Shown here one piece after another: positions 18,085 through 27,377 of a stretch of DNA of 40,203 nt. This DNA comes from a virus, in the IMG/VR virus record IMGVR_UViG_3300009181_000149, positions 1-40,203 of that record. One strand, given 5' to 3'. The notes under the pieces are model-generated. The model was not told the origin of the DNA and searched no databases. It saw only the letters and a program-made list of their open reading frames with translations. Both the position numbers and the translations under genes were made by a program. Every line of letters begins with the position of its first letter. Position 1 is the first letter of the stretch.

Positions 18085-18949
18085 TAATTATTTTAGAAAG
18101 ACCATAACAACGCAAGACCAATACATCAATATACCTATTGAGATTAATTTTGATATGACAGGTAGAGAAGATGGGATTGCAAATTTTGAGAATGAAGTTA
18201 TTTCAGAGGTTATAAACCCGATGGCCGATTTTGAGGTTACAAAATTTGCACACTCTGAATGGAATTTTAATGCGAATATACAAACACCGTTTGGTCAAAT
18301 AAGTATTAGTTCGGGAGGTACCGACATTAATTATGAATTTTATTTTTTTGATTATTTAACGGGAGTTACGGGATCAAGCATAACTAATTGGGGTACCGAT
18401 TATGAAAATGCAACATTTACCGACAGTGAGATTTATTATTTCTCAAACTCATTCAAAGGGAGTTTCTTTAAGTTGGATTTTTATGATTCACCACAAAACG
18501 AATCACAAACCCTCTTATTAAGTGTAATCTTACCAACACAACAAGGATTAAAAGAACCGGGAACAATTGGTCCACCACTTAACCAAACGAACGTTACGGT
18601 TAAAAAACCTAAATTTGTTTTAGATTCTATTGGTGCCGACAAGGAAGGGTTTTATGTGTATTGGTTAAAAGATATTAATTACTTAAACGTCACCGAATTT
18701 TACGTTAGTGCCAAATTTTTTAACGCTAAAATCGGTCAATTCATTAGATTAATGAATAAACCACAATCGACATTCATTGGTCAAAATATGTTTAATATAG
18801 ATAAAACACAATATTTTTACTACAAATATGTGTTGGACTACGATACATTTGATTATATGGTTTATAGTTATAATAGTAATTTTCAAAACGCTCAGAGAGT
18901 GGGTACCGGAGTAAATCCGATAAAATGGTATGAATATGTTAACCCATAA
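18077..18949 (+). CDS. Unrecognised structural protein (290 residues, GTG start)
   Basis: The frame overlaps the preceding gene by 8 bases and begins with GTG at 18077; the next in-frame ATG is 26 codons in and would drop a well-formed beginning. The protein is beta-rich and aromatic (SISSGGTDINYEFYFFDY) with no Cys and no membrane segment. It ends in a TAATG overlap with the following gene, so the two are translationally coupled. Probably a baseplate or tail component by context only. Confidence 0.7.
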   Translation: MNNNYFRKTITTQDQYINIPIEINFDMTGREDGIANFENEVISEVINPMADFEVTKFAHSEWNFNANIQTPFGQISISSGGTDINYEFYFFDYLTGVTGSSITNWGTDYENATFTDSEIYYFSNSFKGSFFKLDFYDSPQNESQTLLLSVILPTQQGLKEPGTIGPPLNQTNVTVKKPKFVLDSIGADKEGFYVYWLKDINYLNVTEFYVSAKFFNAKIGQFIRLMNKPQSTFIGQNMFNIDKTQYFYYKYVLDYDTFDYMVYSYNSNFQNAQRVGTGVNPIKWYEYVNP

Positions 18950-20031
18950 TGGATTCTGAAAGATCAAATATAATTATTTCGCCTGAGGTATTAGATAGAG
19001 ACATATTTAATATCACATATGATGGTAACACCTTTGGTGTGTACTCAGGACTTACACAAGTATTGAGTGGAGGGACTAACGGAGATTCATTATTAACTGG
19101 ATTAACTATTCCTATTTTATTTACACAATCATATAACGATATTGGATATTATAGTGACTTTGACGGTTTAATTAACCAACAAGATATTGTAACTAACTTT
19201 GTGATATCAGGAACACCAGCAACACCGTATACGATTAGATTATATAATAGTGCTGGTTACTCGTACAATAATTTTTTAGATCTTGCAACCTATAAAGTTG
19301 ATTGGGGTGACGGATTGGTTGGGTCGGTATTGAGCGTTAATCAGAGTAGTTTAGATCACACTTACGCATCAACACCACAGAATTATATAGTTAAATTAAC
19401 ACAATATAATCCTTGGGGTATAACCCAAGTAGAAAAGACACTAACGTTACCATTTACCGGTGTAACAATAGATAATCAGTTAGGTAATGTTACCTTTACA
19501 CAACAAGGGGGTAATTGGTCAGGAATTCCGATTAATTATAATTTTATTTTTACGGGGGACAGTGAAAATAATATACCCGCACAAATATCAAGTTCATACA
19601 CCCAAGTACCATTTATAGTATCAGGATACACCAACTCAAGACTTAGTTTATTAAAGAGATGGGGGCCAAATCCGTACACCACAGGATACATTTTACAACC
19701 AATGATGGGAGTTGTTGGGTACGTACAAGATATCACACCAACATATACAGCATACACCATCAACAACATTGATTATTATGATTTTAATAATGGTAAAACG
19801 TTATTTATGGTTAATTCATCTGGTATAACGGCAAACGACATTGTGGTTTCAGCCATTACAAAAGATGAAATATTATTAGATTTTGTTATGGATCCAGAAA
19901 TACAATCTGATGTTTTCGTTGAAAGGGGGAAATATAGTGGGACTGAAAATTTACAAAGACTTGGTGAGGTTGACAATATCGGTGATTTGGTAAGATATGG
20001 TTATGGTTATTTTAAAATCAATAACACATAA
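18949..20031 (+). CDS. Structural protein with PKD-like domain
   Basis: A 360-residue protein starting at the ATG of a TAATG overlap. Residues about 104-150 form a PKD-type Ig-like domain, marked by YKVDWGDG and then DHTYAS and NYIVKLTQYNPWG. PKD domains mediate protein or carbohydrate contacts on cell surfaces and phage tails. The remainder is beta-rich without Cys. It belongs to the baseplate/tail cluster; attachment or receptor-binding support is a reasonable inference. Confidence 0.75.
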   Translation: MDSERSNIIISPEVLDRDIFNITYDGNTFGVYSGLTQVLSGGTNGDSLLTGLTIPILFTQSYNDIGYYSDFDGLINQQDIVTNFVISGTPATPYTIRLYNSAGYSYNNFLDLATYKVDWGDGLVGSVLSVNQSSLDHTYASTPQNYIVKLTQYNPWGITQVEKTLTLPFTGVTIDNQLGNVTFTQQGGNWSGIPINYNFIFTGDSENNIPAQISSSYTQVPFIVSGYTNSRLSLLKRWGPNPYTTGYILQPMMGVVGYVQDITPTYTAYTINNIDYYDFNNGKTLFMVNSSGITANDIVVSAITKDEILLDFVMDPEIQSDVFVERGKYSGTENLQRLGEVDNIGDLVRYGYGYFKINNT

Positions 20032-20046
20032 AAACAATATAAACTC

Positions 20047-20054
20047 TATTTATA
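20047..20054 (+). promoter_or_regulatory. TATTTATA box before 20063 gene
   Basis: A perfect box 8 bases before the ATG. Here it runs into TATAAATA (20051-20058), so the T4 late-promoter sequence is also present on the same strand. Confidence 0.5.
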
Positions 20055-20062
20055 AATAAAAA

Positions 20063-20971
20063 ATGGCATTAGGAACATACGGAACGGTTAGACCTGCAGA
20101 TGTATCCCCACAAGACGTGGATATTATTCTGAATTACACACCATCAAGGGACGTGACCAATAATTTTGTGTTAAAAAAATTAAACAGCGCGAACATTTTA
20201 ACACCTTATTATCACAATGGAGATACTGGTGGGGTTGCGGGTAAAGAAATATTAGGTGGTTTATATAATCTTAGATTACCAGCAAATGAATTTAATCGAG
20301 TTGGTATATATACCTTATATATTAAACCAGCAGAAATAAGAACAACTATCACCGATTGTGGCATATTATCGGCATTACCTAATGTTAAGGGAATAATAAT
20401 CAACATAAATGACGTACCTGAGCAATATAGGAATAAATTCACAAATCAAGGACTTGTTGGTTTTAGGATTGAATATTTAAATAGTGATGGAACAAAGATT
20501 CCTAATTTTTATAGACTTGTTACGTCTTCTTTTTATTGTGAACCAATCGTTACAGACCAAACAAACACATCGCAAAAATCAATTAGATATAGGTATTTGG
20601 ATAGTGGAAGTGATTTGTTATTTTGTACATTATCACCATCAGCATCACCAACAAATAAACCAAGTGCAACACCATTTATAGGACAACCAAACCAACGAAT
20701 TATTGTTAGTAATACTTTCTTTAATCCGATAACAATGGATATTCAAATTGCTGATCACGATATAGATACGTTGGCAATCGCACTTTATGGTAACCAAACT
20801 AAAAGTATTGAAGACGGCATATACACATTATATGATAGTGCTGGTAACATATATAAACAATACAACTTATTTGAAGTTAGAGACAACTTTAATGAACTAT
20901 TATATGAGGTTAGACAAGATAGGGGTCTTAATATCGATTTCAGTAAAAACTTTACAAATATTATTAGTTAA
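20063..20971 (+). CDS. Unrecognised structural protein (302 residues)
   Basis: No family recognised. The protein starts MALGTYGTVRPADVSPQDV and is beta-rich. A short Ser/Pro/Thr linker (SPSASPTNKPSATP, about residues 193-206) separates two domains, echoing on a small scale the Thr/Pro tracts of the adhesin genes downstream. The C-terminal domain ends in an amphipathic, charged stretch (ELLYEVRQDRGLNIDFSKN). It is coupled to the next gene by a TAATG overlap. Baseplate or fibre-connector role by context. Confidence 0.75.
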   Translation: MALGTYGTVRPADVSPQDVDIILNYTPSRDVTNNFVLKKLNSANILTPYYHNGDTGGVAGKEILGGLYNLRLPANEFNRVGIYTLYIKPAEIRTTITDCGILSALPNVKGIIININDVPEQYRNKFTNQGLVGFRIEYLNSDGTKIPNFYRLVTSSFYCEPIVTDQTNTSQKSIRYRYLDSGSDLLFCTLSPSASPTNKPSATPFIGQPNQRIIVSNTFFNPITMDIQIADHDIDTLAIALYGNQTKSIEDGIYTLYDSAGNIYKQYNLFEVRDNFNELLYEVRQDRGLNIDFSKNFTNIIS

Positions 20972-23900
20972 TGGCGAAAACTAAATTCATATGTCCATCA
21001 CCACCACCTGTAGGTTCGGGTACATTTTCTGACGATTTAGTTGGTTTACAATTAGTTTCAGGAGGAGGATTGACGCTTGGTAATTTTGAATTCACAACTT
21101 CGGTTTATGAAAAGGTAAGTAGAACTTTTGATACTGGTGTTTTTTCGGATCCATTTAATTTGGAGAATTTAAATATTGAAAGTATTGCCGAAACCAAACT
21201 TATTATTGAAAAAAACTTTAGAGTTTACCCTAATTTTGATTTAGCACAAATAACAAGTTTTTCATTATACGGATCACTAAGTAAAAGAATATCTGCTTCG
21301 GTTAATAGAGTTATTAATTATTTTCCTGCGGCGATTGAGGTTTATTATAGTAATTACATTTTACAAACGGGTAATACTGCATATAATATTACTTACAACA
21401 CAATTAATGATGAGACTACATTTGATACGGACTCTTCTTTTTTCAAAAATCCATTTGATATTGACTACTCGGTAAATGCGAAGATTAATGTTGATAATAG
21501 ACCGATACCGGTTTCAAAATACAGAGACATAACAAATAACTTTGAAAGTTTTTCATTATATGTTAATAACTTAAATACCGAATTTAATGTTGTTGATTTA
21601 GAACCAACACAATCCGTTACAGGAGGAACATTGACGATAACCGTTAAAGGTAAACCATTTACCTCAACAACCACGACAGACACCTTAGTTATAAAACCAA
21701 ATAATTTAGTTACCGAACAAATATTTCAGGATGCTTTTGATGAGGTTGAGGATTACATTTTAAATAGGAATGCGTACCCAAAATATACCGCAACATTTAG
21801 TTATCCGGATTATGACAGTAATGGTAATTATATTTTATTTAATAAGAGTTTAACTTGGAATACAGATGGTCTTTGGAATTTAGATATCAGGACCAATTAT
21901 TTTGATAATTATTTGACCGAATTACAGTATATTACAGAAAGATTGGATGAGTACAAAACAAACTTAATAAGTCGGTTTTTAACTTCAGGATCATTAAAGG
22001 AGTTTGATACGATAGACCAAAAAATTGAAAAAACATTACAGATTTATGGTAGAAGTTTTGATGAGACTAAAAAATTCATTGATGCTTTAGCAAACATTAC
22101 ATCGGTTAACTATATCGTAAAGAACGACATACCCTCACAACTATTAGGTAATTTGGCGGCAACATTAGGGATCGACCCTAATATTTCACCAATAACTAAT
22201 GATTCATTATTGGAGTCTATATTTACAACTACAAACGATATTATTTATCCGGGTCAATCTAAAGAACAGACACCCACAGAGTTAAACTATCAGTATTATA
22301 GGAATTTAATATTAAATGCTGGATTCTTATTTAGATCAAAAGGTACTCGCACTTCTATTGAGTATATTATGAGGATGATTGGAGCACCTGATGCACTAAT
22401 TGAGTTTAATGAATATATCTATTTAGCAGACCAAAAAATATCGGTAGATGATTTTTATGAAAAATATGCAAAATTATCAGGAGGTACCACATATGTTGAA
22501 ACACCAGTTTTAGATAGTACAAACATATTCTCAATATTAGGTACCCAATACACCGGATTTACAAAATCGGGAGTTGTGAATAGGACATTGGTTGGTTTAG
22601 AATATTACCCAATCAATATAAATACTGGTTACCCTGAACCACCAACAAATAACGACTCATTCTTTTTTCAAAAAGGTGCTGGATGGTTTGAAACCACACC
22701 GGATCACAGATCAGCAGAGGAGATTGATTATAACCTTTCTAATTTTTCAGTTTCACCATCAATTGTTATTACAAAATTAAAACCATTTACATACGGACAA
22801 GATTATATTGATAGATTTGATAAATTTCCATCTATGGATTTAGGTTATGGATTGACAAGAACGATTGATAATAAAAAATCTTGGAAATTAGAAGATATTG
22901 GGTTAAGAAAAAGTACAGACATTAACACACCAACTAACTATTTGATTGAAGATAGTGGTCAGGTTGTTAATGTTAAGAATATGGAATTGTATCTTAATAT
23001 GGGTCAAGGAATTACGTATGACATTTGGGAGATGTCTGCAAAATATGGGTACCCAATCCCTAATTCAGGGTTAACAGCACCATACCCAACACCAGGATTA
23101 AATGATTGGACGGTTATTGATCCAAAACCAAATCAAAAGACATTTTTTGAGTTCGCTCAAACATTCTATAATAATTTAATTAACGTTAGAAATAGACAAA
23201 CAATATCGGACGGTAAGACTGGTGGATATCCAGCATTACAGTCAATATTTTGGAAATACTTACAAACCGATCAAACATTAAACATACCAAACAATAAATT
23301 CACATACCAAAAAATGATTGATTTCACTTTGGGGTTAGGTGATTATTGGGTTAGGTTGGTTGAACAATTTGTTCCGGCAACCACAATTTGGAATACAGGG
23401 CAAAAAATGGATAACACCATTTTTAACAGACAAAAATTCGTATGGAGAAGACAAAGAGGGTGTACCTTTATATTCGGTGACCTTAAAAATACTGATTGCC
23501 TACCGTGTATTTATGATGGATCACCATACACATACGATTGTATTGATCAAACAACACAATGTAGTTTACCAACGTTTGATCCGGTTACGGTTTTAAATGC
23601 GAAAATAAATGATTTATATACGAGTAGTGGGTTTACAAGTGCTAACTGTGACTCAACGACGATGATATCGACGTGGTATGTTGATTTAACACTGACAGAT
23701 ACGGTCACAAATATTGAGGACACTTTAATATCTGAACCGTTTTATGTTGGGTACGGTCAAAGTGCTATAGATTTAACCACAGGATTACCTTTATCGTATT
23801 ATGATGTGATAAATGCGATTGATAGTAAATTACAGTATTTATATCAATACGGATTAAACTATTATTTTTCTGGTGGTGTTTTAACAATTAGTAATTCTAG

Positions 23901-23973
23901 TTGTTATGATAATTTTACAAATAAACAACTAAATCTATATATTGGTTTAGATTTACAAATTAATTGTGGTTAA
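20971..23973 (+). CDS. Large tail/baseplate protein with RSKGT segment
   Basis: A 1000-residue protein starting at a TAATG overlap. Residues about 443-480 contain [20 protein letters not shown] and a following G-A-P-D turn, resembling the conserved helix of gpI-type baseplate proteins (RSKGT...). Another conserved-looking stretch is [16 protein letters not shown] near residue 795. The last 140 residues form a Cys-containing module ending in LTISNSSC and then DLQINCG, which looks related to a module before the Thr/Pro stalk of the next gene. The product probably bridges baseplate and receptor-binding proteins. The family call is partial. Confidence 0.75.
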   Translation: MAKTKFICPSPPPVGSGTFSDDLVGLQLVSGGGLTLGNFEFTTSVYEKVSRTFDTGVFSDPFNLENLNIESIAETKLIIEKNFRVYPNFDLAQITSFSLYGSLSKRISASVNRVINYFPAAIEVYYSNYILQTGNTAYNITYNTINDETTFDTDSSFFKNPFDIDYSVNAKINVDNRPIPVSKYRDITNNFESFSLYVNNLNTEFNVVDLEPTQSVTGGTLTITVKGKPFTSTTTTDTLVIKPNNLVTEQIFQDAFDEVEDYILNRNAYPKYTATFSYPDYDSNGNYILFNKSLTWNTDGLWNLDIRTNYFDNYLTELQYITERLDEYKTNLISRFLTSGSLKEFDTIDQKIEKTLQIYGRSFDETKKFIDALANITSVNYIVKNDIPSQLLGNLAATLGIDPNISPITNDSLLESIFTTTNDIIYPGQSKEQTPTELNYQYYRNLILNAGFLFRSKGTRTSIEYIMRMIGAPDALIEFNEYIYLADQKISVDDFYEKYAKLSGGTTYVETPVLDSTNIFSILGTQYTGFTKSGVVNRTLVGLEYYPININTGYPEPPTNNDSFFFQKGAGWFETTPDHRSAEEIDYNLSNFSVSPSIVITKLKPFTYGQDYIDRFDKFPSMDLGYGLTRTIDNKKSWKLEDIGLRKSTDINTPTNYLIEDSGQVVNVKNMELYLNMGQGITYDIWEMSAKYGYPIPNSGLTAPYPTPGLNDWTVIDPKPNQKTFFEFAQTFYNNLINVRNRQTISDGKTGGYPALQSIFWKYLQTDQTLNIPNNKFTYQKMIDFTLGLGDYWVRLVEQFVPATTIWNTGQKMDNTIFNRQKFVWRRQRGCTFIFGDLKNTDCLPCIYDGSPYTYDCIDQTTQCSLPTFDPVTVLNAKINDLYTSSGFTSANCDSTTMISTWYVDLTLTDTVTNIEDTLISEPFYVGYGQSAIDLTTGLPLSYYDVINAIDSKLQYLYQYGLNYYFSGGVLTISNSSCYDNFTNKQLNLYIGLDLQINCG

Positions 23974-26750
23974 TGGCTTGTATTACAGGATTTACTAGTG
24001 GTGGTTATTATAATTATACCGATTGTTGTGGTGTAATACAAACAGGGTTTGCTAATAATTTAGATCCTGTTTGTATTAATACGACATATTCTGGATCAGC
24101 AGTTGGGTTAGTATTGAATATATCAAGTACGTGTACTCAAAATTGTAGTACAGGACCGTTAGGTTATACGTTTTCAGTCACAGGAGTCTGTGGTAACCCC
24201 ACAGGGACTGTAAGATTCACACCAACGGGAGGGGTGTCACCATACACGATAGATCCAATCTCACCATTGGGTAACGGTCTAACAGCACAAACAAACTCAA
24301 CACAAATAACCTTTACAGGCCTTACTGGTGGTACATACGTTTTTAAGTTAAACGACTCTTTAGGGTCACAAAATACCGAAATCTTTATAAATGTATTGGT
24401 TTCGAGTTGTTTTACCGCCAATATTTATGGAACTGAAGGGACTAGTTGTGGTCAAGACAACGGAACGTTTTATGTTAGTGCGACATCAGTAAATGCACCA
24501 TATAATGTTGTTATATATAGTGGTGTCTCTGATTATGTTAGGACAGATTCAGTACTTCAATTCCCTTATCAAATTGCTGGGTTACCGGCATCAACATATC
24601 ATACAGTTGTGTATGATTATGGATTGGGAACTGCTAGAACGGAGAATACTTTAATAACTGGTAGTACAAACATTAGTTATGGTTTATGGGTTGTTAATGC
24701 GGGTACTTGTGTTATTAATACAGGTAAAATTGCAGTAACAGGGATAACAGGTACAGGTCCGTACACGTATTTATGGTCAGACGGACAAACAACACAATTG
24801 GCAACCGGATTAACTGCTGGAAATTATTCAGTGACAGTTACCGATTTTTATGGGTGTTCGGTTACCCAATCAACAACAGTAGGAATTGCGGATCCAATAG
24901 GTGTATTATCTATAACACCAACAAACCCAACTTGTTTTGCGTCTGATGGATCATTATCTATAACAATGTCGGGAGGAACCTTACCTTATTTTTATTCGGC
25001 AAATACAGGTGAGGTCGGATACACCTTATCGAACACATTCACACTAAATTCCTTACCTTCGGCATCATATACCATTTTAGTTAGAGACGCAAACTATTGT
25101 CCTTATTATGTTACAACCGCCCTAAATACAATATCAGGGTTTAATGTTATTGGTAATACAATAACAAACTCAGTTTGTAACCAAAATAGTGGATCAATAA
25201 CGACATACATAAACGGACTTGTTGGGTTTTATTTATATGATTTATCAGGTTTAACAACAAATCAGAATTATAGTTTTTATACCCAAAGTCAAAACGTTAC
25301 GTTCCCTAATTTACCAAACGACACTTACCTTTTAACAATATCGGGTGAAAGTGCTGGTTGTGGTTATAGTCAAACATTATCTGTTAATTCTGTTGAGAAA
25401 TTTACTGTTGATGTTATAACTACAGGAGTAACTTGTGGATTAAGTAATGGTAGTTTTACGGTTAACGTTGGTACGGGATATACTAATTGGCCTGTTGGAG
25501 GACAATTAGATTATATTTTAAGTAATGGGGATTCAATTATTGATACAACACTTAGTTCCGTAACGTTTACCAATCTAACTACAGGTCAATATACGTTAGA
25601 TGTTAGAGATGAGGATAATTGTGTGGTATCTGAAACGTTTACAATAACCACCACACCCCAACTTGATAGTGCGGTTTACCCCACTAATTGTATATTTGGT
25701 GGTGACGGTAGTGCAAACGTCTCAATATATGATGGTACACCACCATTTACATATAGTTGGTCAAGTAATGTTAGTTCGGCACAAACGGGAAATACGGTGA
25801 CCGGATTGTCAGGTGGTTCATATACTGTTACCGTTGTTGATGCTTCGGGATGTACAAATTATCACACATTTCAGATTGACTGTACTTTTACAACCGTAAC
25901 TGGATTTACAAGATATAACATCTGTTCAAATAGTTTCACAACAACTTCGGGAACAAAAAGAGGCCTTTCTGAAATGATTAATGAGGGGTATTTAGACCTA
26001 ACTTCGGGTTATACTAACTGTGTACTTAACAGTGCCGACTTAGAGTGTGAGATCATTATAAACGGTAGTGCTTACACACAAACATTTTTTGTTACAAATG
26101 ACTCCACTTGGCAATCAACGATTGAATCAATATTATCATCAATCCCACAAGTCGGGGAGTATAGTGTGAATTTATTAAATAATACCCTACAAATACAATC
26201 AAATTGTGTGGGAGGAGTTGATCCGTTAGGAAACGCCAATTTTAGTTTGTCTTTAAATATTGATTACAATATTTCTTGTCAAAACATTTTACCGACACCA
26301 ACCCCTAGTCCGACACCAACCGCAACACCAACACCAACACCTAGCCCGACACCAACCGCAACTCCTGGACCAACCGCAACTCCTGGACCAACACCAACCC
26401 CTAGTCCGACACCAACCCCTAGTCCGACACCAACCGCAACACCAACACCTACCACAGTTTATTATACTTGGTTTTATAATGGATATTTATCGTATTCTTC
26501 AAGTGACAACACAGTATGTACCGCAACAGGTTGTTCACTTAAACTATATACATCAACACCAACAGTAATAGTTGGTACCGTATTATATACTAATCCGGCA
26601 TTAACAATACCGGCAGTTGGATTTAATGTTGGACCATCAAACGGAGGTTTTGGTAGATGTTATTTATCTAACGACTGTCCAATTGTTGGTACGAGATACG
26701 TAACACAAGTTAACGGTTCTGGTCAAGTATTAAATGTTTATTCGTGTTAA
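23973..26750 (+). CDS. Adhesin with seven SprB-like repeats and Thr/Pro stalk
   Basis: A 925-residue protein. I chose ATG 23973 because it forms a TAATG overlap with the preceding gene; a TTG nine bases earlier is less likely. Seven Ig-like repeats follow one another, each opening with Cys-x3-5-G and closing with a G-x-Y-x-V/L-x-V-x-D-x-x-G/N-C strand (clearest: [10 protein letters not shown], then [17 protein letters not shown]). They resemble the SprB repeat of flavobacterial gliding adhesins. A module related to the end of the upstream protein comes next, then a 55-residue Thr/Pro/Ser/Ala tract (774-828), then a Cys-containing C-terminal module ([17 protein letters not shown]) shared with the 31689 protein. 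Likely a long surface adhesin or fibre at the tail tip. Confidence 0.82.
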   Translation: MACITGFTSGGYYNYTDCCGVIQTGFANNLDPVCINTTYSGSAVGLVLNISSTCTQNCSTGPLGYTFSVTGVCGNPTGTVRFTPTGGVSPYTIDPISPLGNGLTAQTNSTQITFTGLTGGTYVFKLNDSLGSQNTEIFINVLVSSCFTANIYGTEGTSCGQDNGTFYVSATSVNAPYNVVIYSGVSDYVRTDSVLQFPYQIAGLPASTYHTVVYDYGLGTARTENTLITGSTNISYGLWVVNAGTCVINTGKIAVTGITGTGPYTYLWSDGQTTQLATGLTAGNYSVTVTDFYGCSVTQSTTVGIADPIGVLSITPTNPTCFASDGSLSITMSGGTLPYFYSANTGEVGYTLSNTFTLNSLPSASYTILVRDANYCPYYVTTALNTISGFNVIGNTITNSVCNQNSGSITTYINGLVGFYLYDLSGLTTNQNYSFYTQSQNVTFPNLPNDTYLLTISGESAGCGYSQTLSVNSVEKFTVDVITTGVTCGLSNGSFTVNVGTGYTNWPVGGQLDYILSNGDSIIDTTLSSVTFTNLTTGQYTLDVRDEDNCVVSETFTITTTPQLDSAVYPTNCIFGGDGSANVSIYDGTPPFTYSWSSNVSSAQTGNTVTGLSGGSYTVTVVDASGCTNYHTFQIDCTFTTVTGFTRYNICSNSFTTTSGTKRGLSEMINEGYLDLTSGYTNCVLNSADLECEIIINGSAYTQTFFVTNDSTWQSTIESILSSIPQVGEYSVNLLNNTLQIQSNCVGGVDPLGNANFSLSLNIDYNISCQNILPTPTPSPTPTATPTPTPSPTPTATPGPTATPGPTPTPSPTPTPSPTPTATPTPTTVYYTWFYNGYLSYSSSDNTVCTATGCSLKLYTSTPTVIVGTVLYTNPALTIPAVGFNVGPSNGGFGRCYLSNDCPIVGTRYVTQVNGSGQVLNVYSC
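26292..26456 (+). repeat. Thr/Pro hexanucleotide-type repeat (stalk)
   Basis: 55 codons built mainly from CC(A/T/G)-AC(A/C) pairs with Ser, Ala and Gly variants, giving a [13 protein letters not shown]-type chain. The six-base unit keeps the frame when copies are gained or lost. Confidence 0.9.
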
Positions 26751-26753
26751 AAA

Positions 26754-27038
26754 ATGGCATACTCGATAGACATAACCAATTTATCAGGAGGGACAGCACC
26801 TGTTAGTCTGTATGCTTGTGACGAATACGGTAATAACTGTACATTTTTAGGTTATAGTACTGGTATTTATATTTTACCGTCGTTATTACAGACGGCAACA
26901 ACCATTATGGTAAAATCGGTTGATAGTACGGGTTGTATCTTCTTTAAGTTAATAACTTGTGACGTTGAAACGTACGTAATATTAACAGAGTTAGGTGATT
27001 TCTTATCTACTGAGGGTGGCGATACTTTGGTTTTTTAA
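26754..27038 (+). CDS. Small single-domain Ig-like protein, copy 1
   Basis: A 94-residue protein that looks like one stand-alone beta-sandwich repeat: ITNLSGGTAPVSLYACDEYG at the start, a second Cys in the middle, IMVKSVDSTGCIFFKL toward the end. It shares this plan with the proteins at 27059 and 33319 (G-G/T-x2-P-x2-L/I-x2-C-D, then a D-S/T-x-G-C strand). It begins 3 bases after the adhesin stop. No signal peptide. Probably a virion decoration or fibre-tip subunit. Confidence 0.75.
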   Translation: MAYSIDITNLSGGTAPVSLYACDEYGNNCTFLGYSTGIYILPSLLQTATTIMVKSVDSTGCIFFKLITCDVETYVILTELGDFLSTEGGDTLVF

Positions 27039-27047
27039 TAACAAAAG

Positions 27048-27055
27048 TATTTATA
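27048..27055 (+). promoter_or_regulatory. TATTTATA box 3 bases before ATG 27059
   Basis: A perfect box, overlapping TATAAATA at 27052-27059. A TTTG lies at 27026-27029, 18 bases upstream. A start seven bases beyond a -10 here would fall on the ATG itself. Confidence 0.5.
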
Positions 27056-27058
27056 AAT

Positions 27059-27346
27059 ATGATAATCCAAATAACAGGAGATACGGGAGGACTAGAACCC
27101 TACGACATTTATTTATGTGACCCAACAAACGTGGCTTGTTTCTATATATCAGGACTAACATCTATACCGGCAACCGTTGAATTTGATAGTCAATATTATT
27201 TTCCAAACGAAGACTTATTATATTTACGGATCGTTGATACCAACGGGTGTGTTTATTCGACACCGCTGGATTGTGTTGGATTTAAGGCGTTCCAAGATGC
27301 TATATATTTTAAATTTATGGACGACATACCGTACGCATTCCAATAA
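27059..27346 (+). CDS. Small single-domain Ig-like protein, copy 2
   Basis: A 95-residue relative of the 26754 and 33319 proteins: GDTGGLEPYDIYLCDPTN at the start, ATVEFDSQYYF in the middle, LYLRIVDTNGCVYSTPLDC at the end. The C-terminal 20 residues (FQDAIYFKFMDDIPYAFQ) are hydrophobic and aromatic, unlike copy 3, and might dock it on a partner. It has its own upstream box, so it may be expressed independently of copy 1. Confidence 0.75.
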   Translation: MIIQITGDTGGLEPYDIYLCDPTNVACFYISGLTSIPATVEFDSQYYFPNEDLLYLRIVDTNGCVYSTPLDCVGFKAFQDAIYFKFMDDIPYAFQ

Positions 27347-27360
27347 AAAAAAAATTAATA

Positions 27361-27368
27361 TATTTATA
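27361..27368 (+). promoter_or_regulatory. TATTTATA box before the fibre gene
   Basis: A perfect box 9 bases before the ATG at 27378, preceded by a run of A residues (27344-27354). Confidence 0.5.
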
Positions 27369-27377
27369 AAATAAAAG

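Noticed and set aside
23964-23972. TTG start nine bases earlier for the SprB-like adhesin
   Set aside because: The ATG at 23973 forms the TAATG overlap used at several other junctions.
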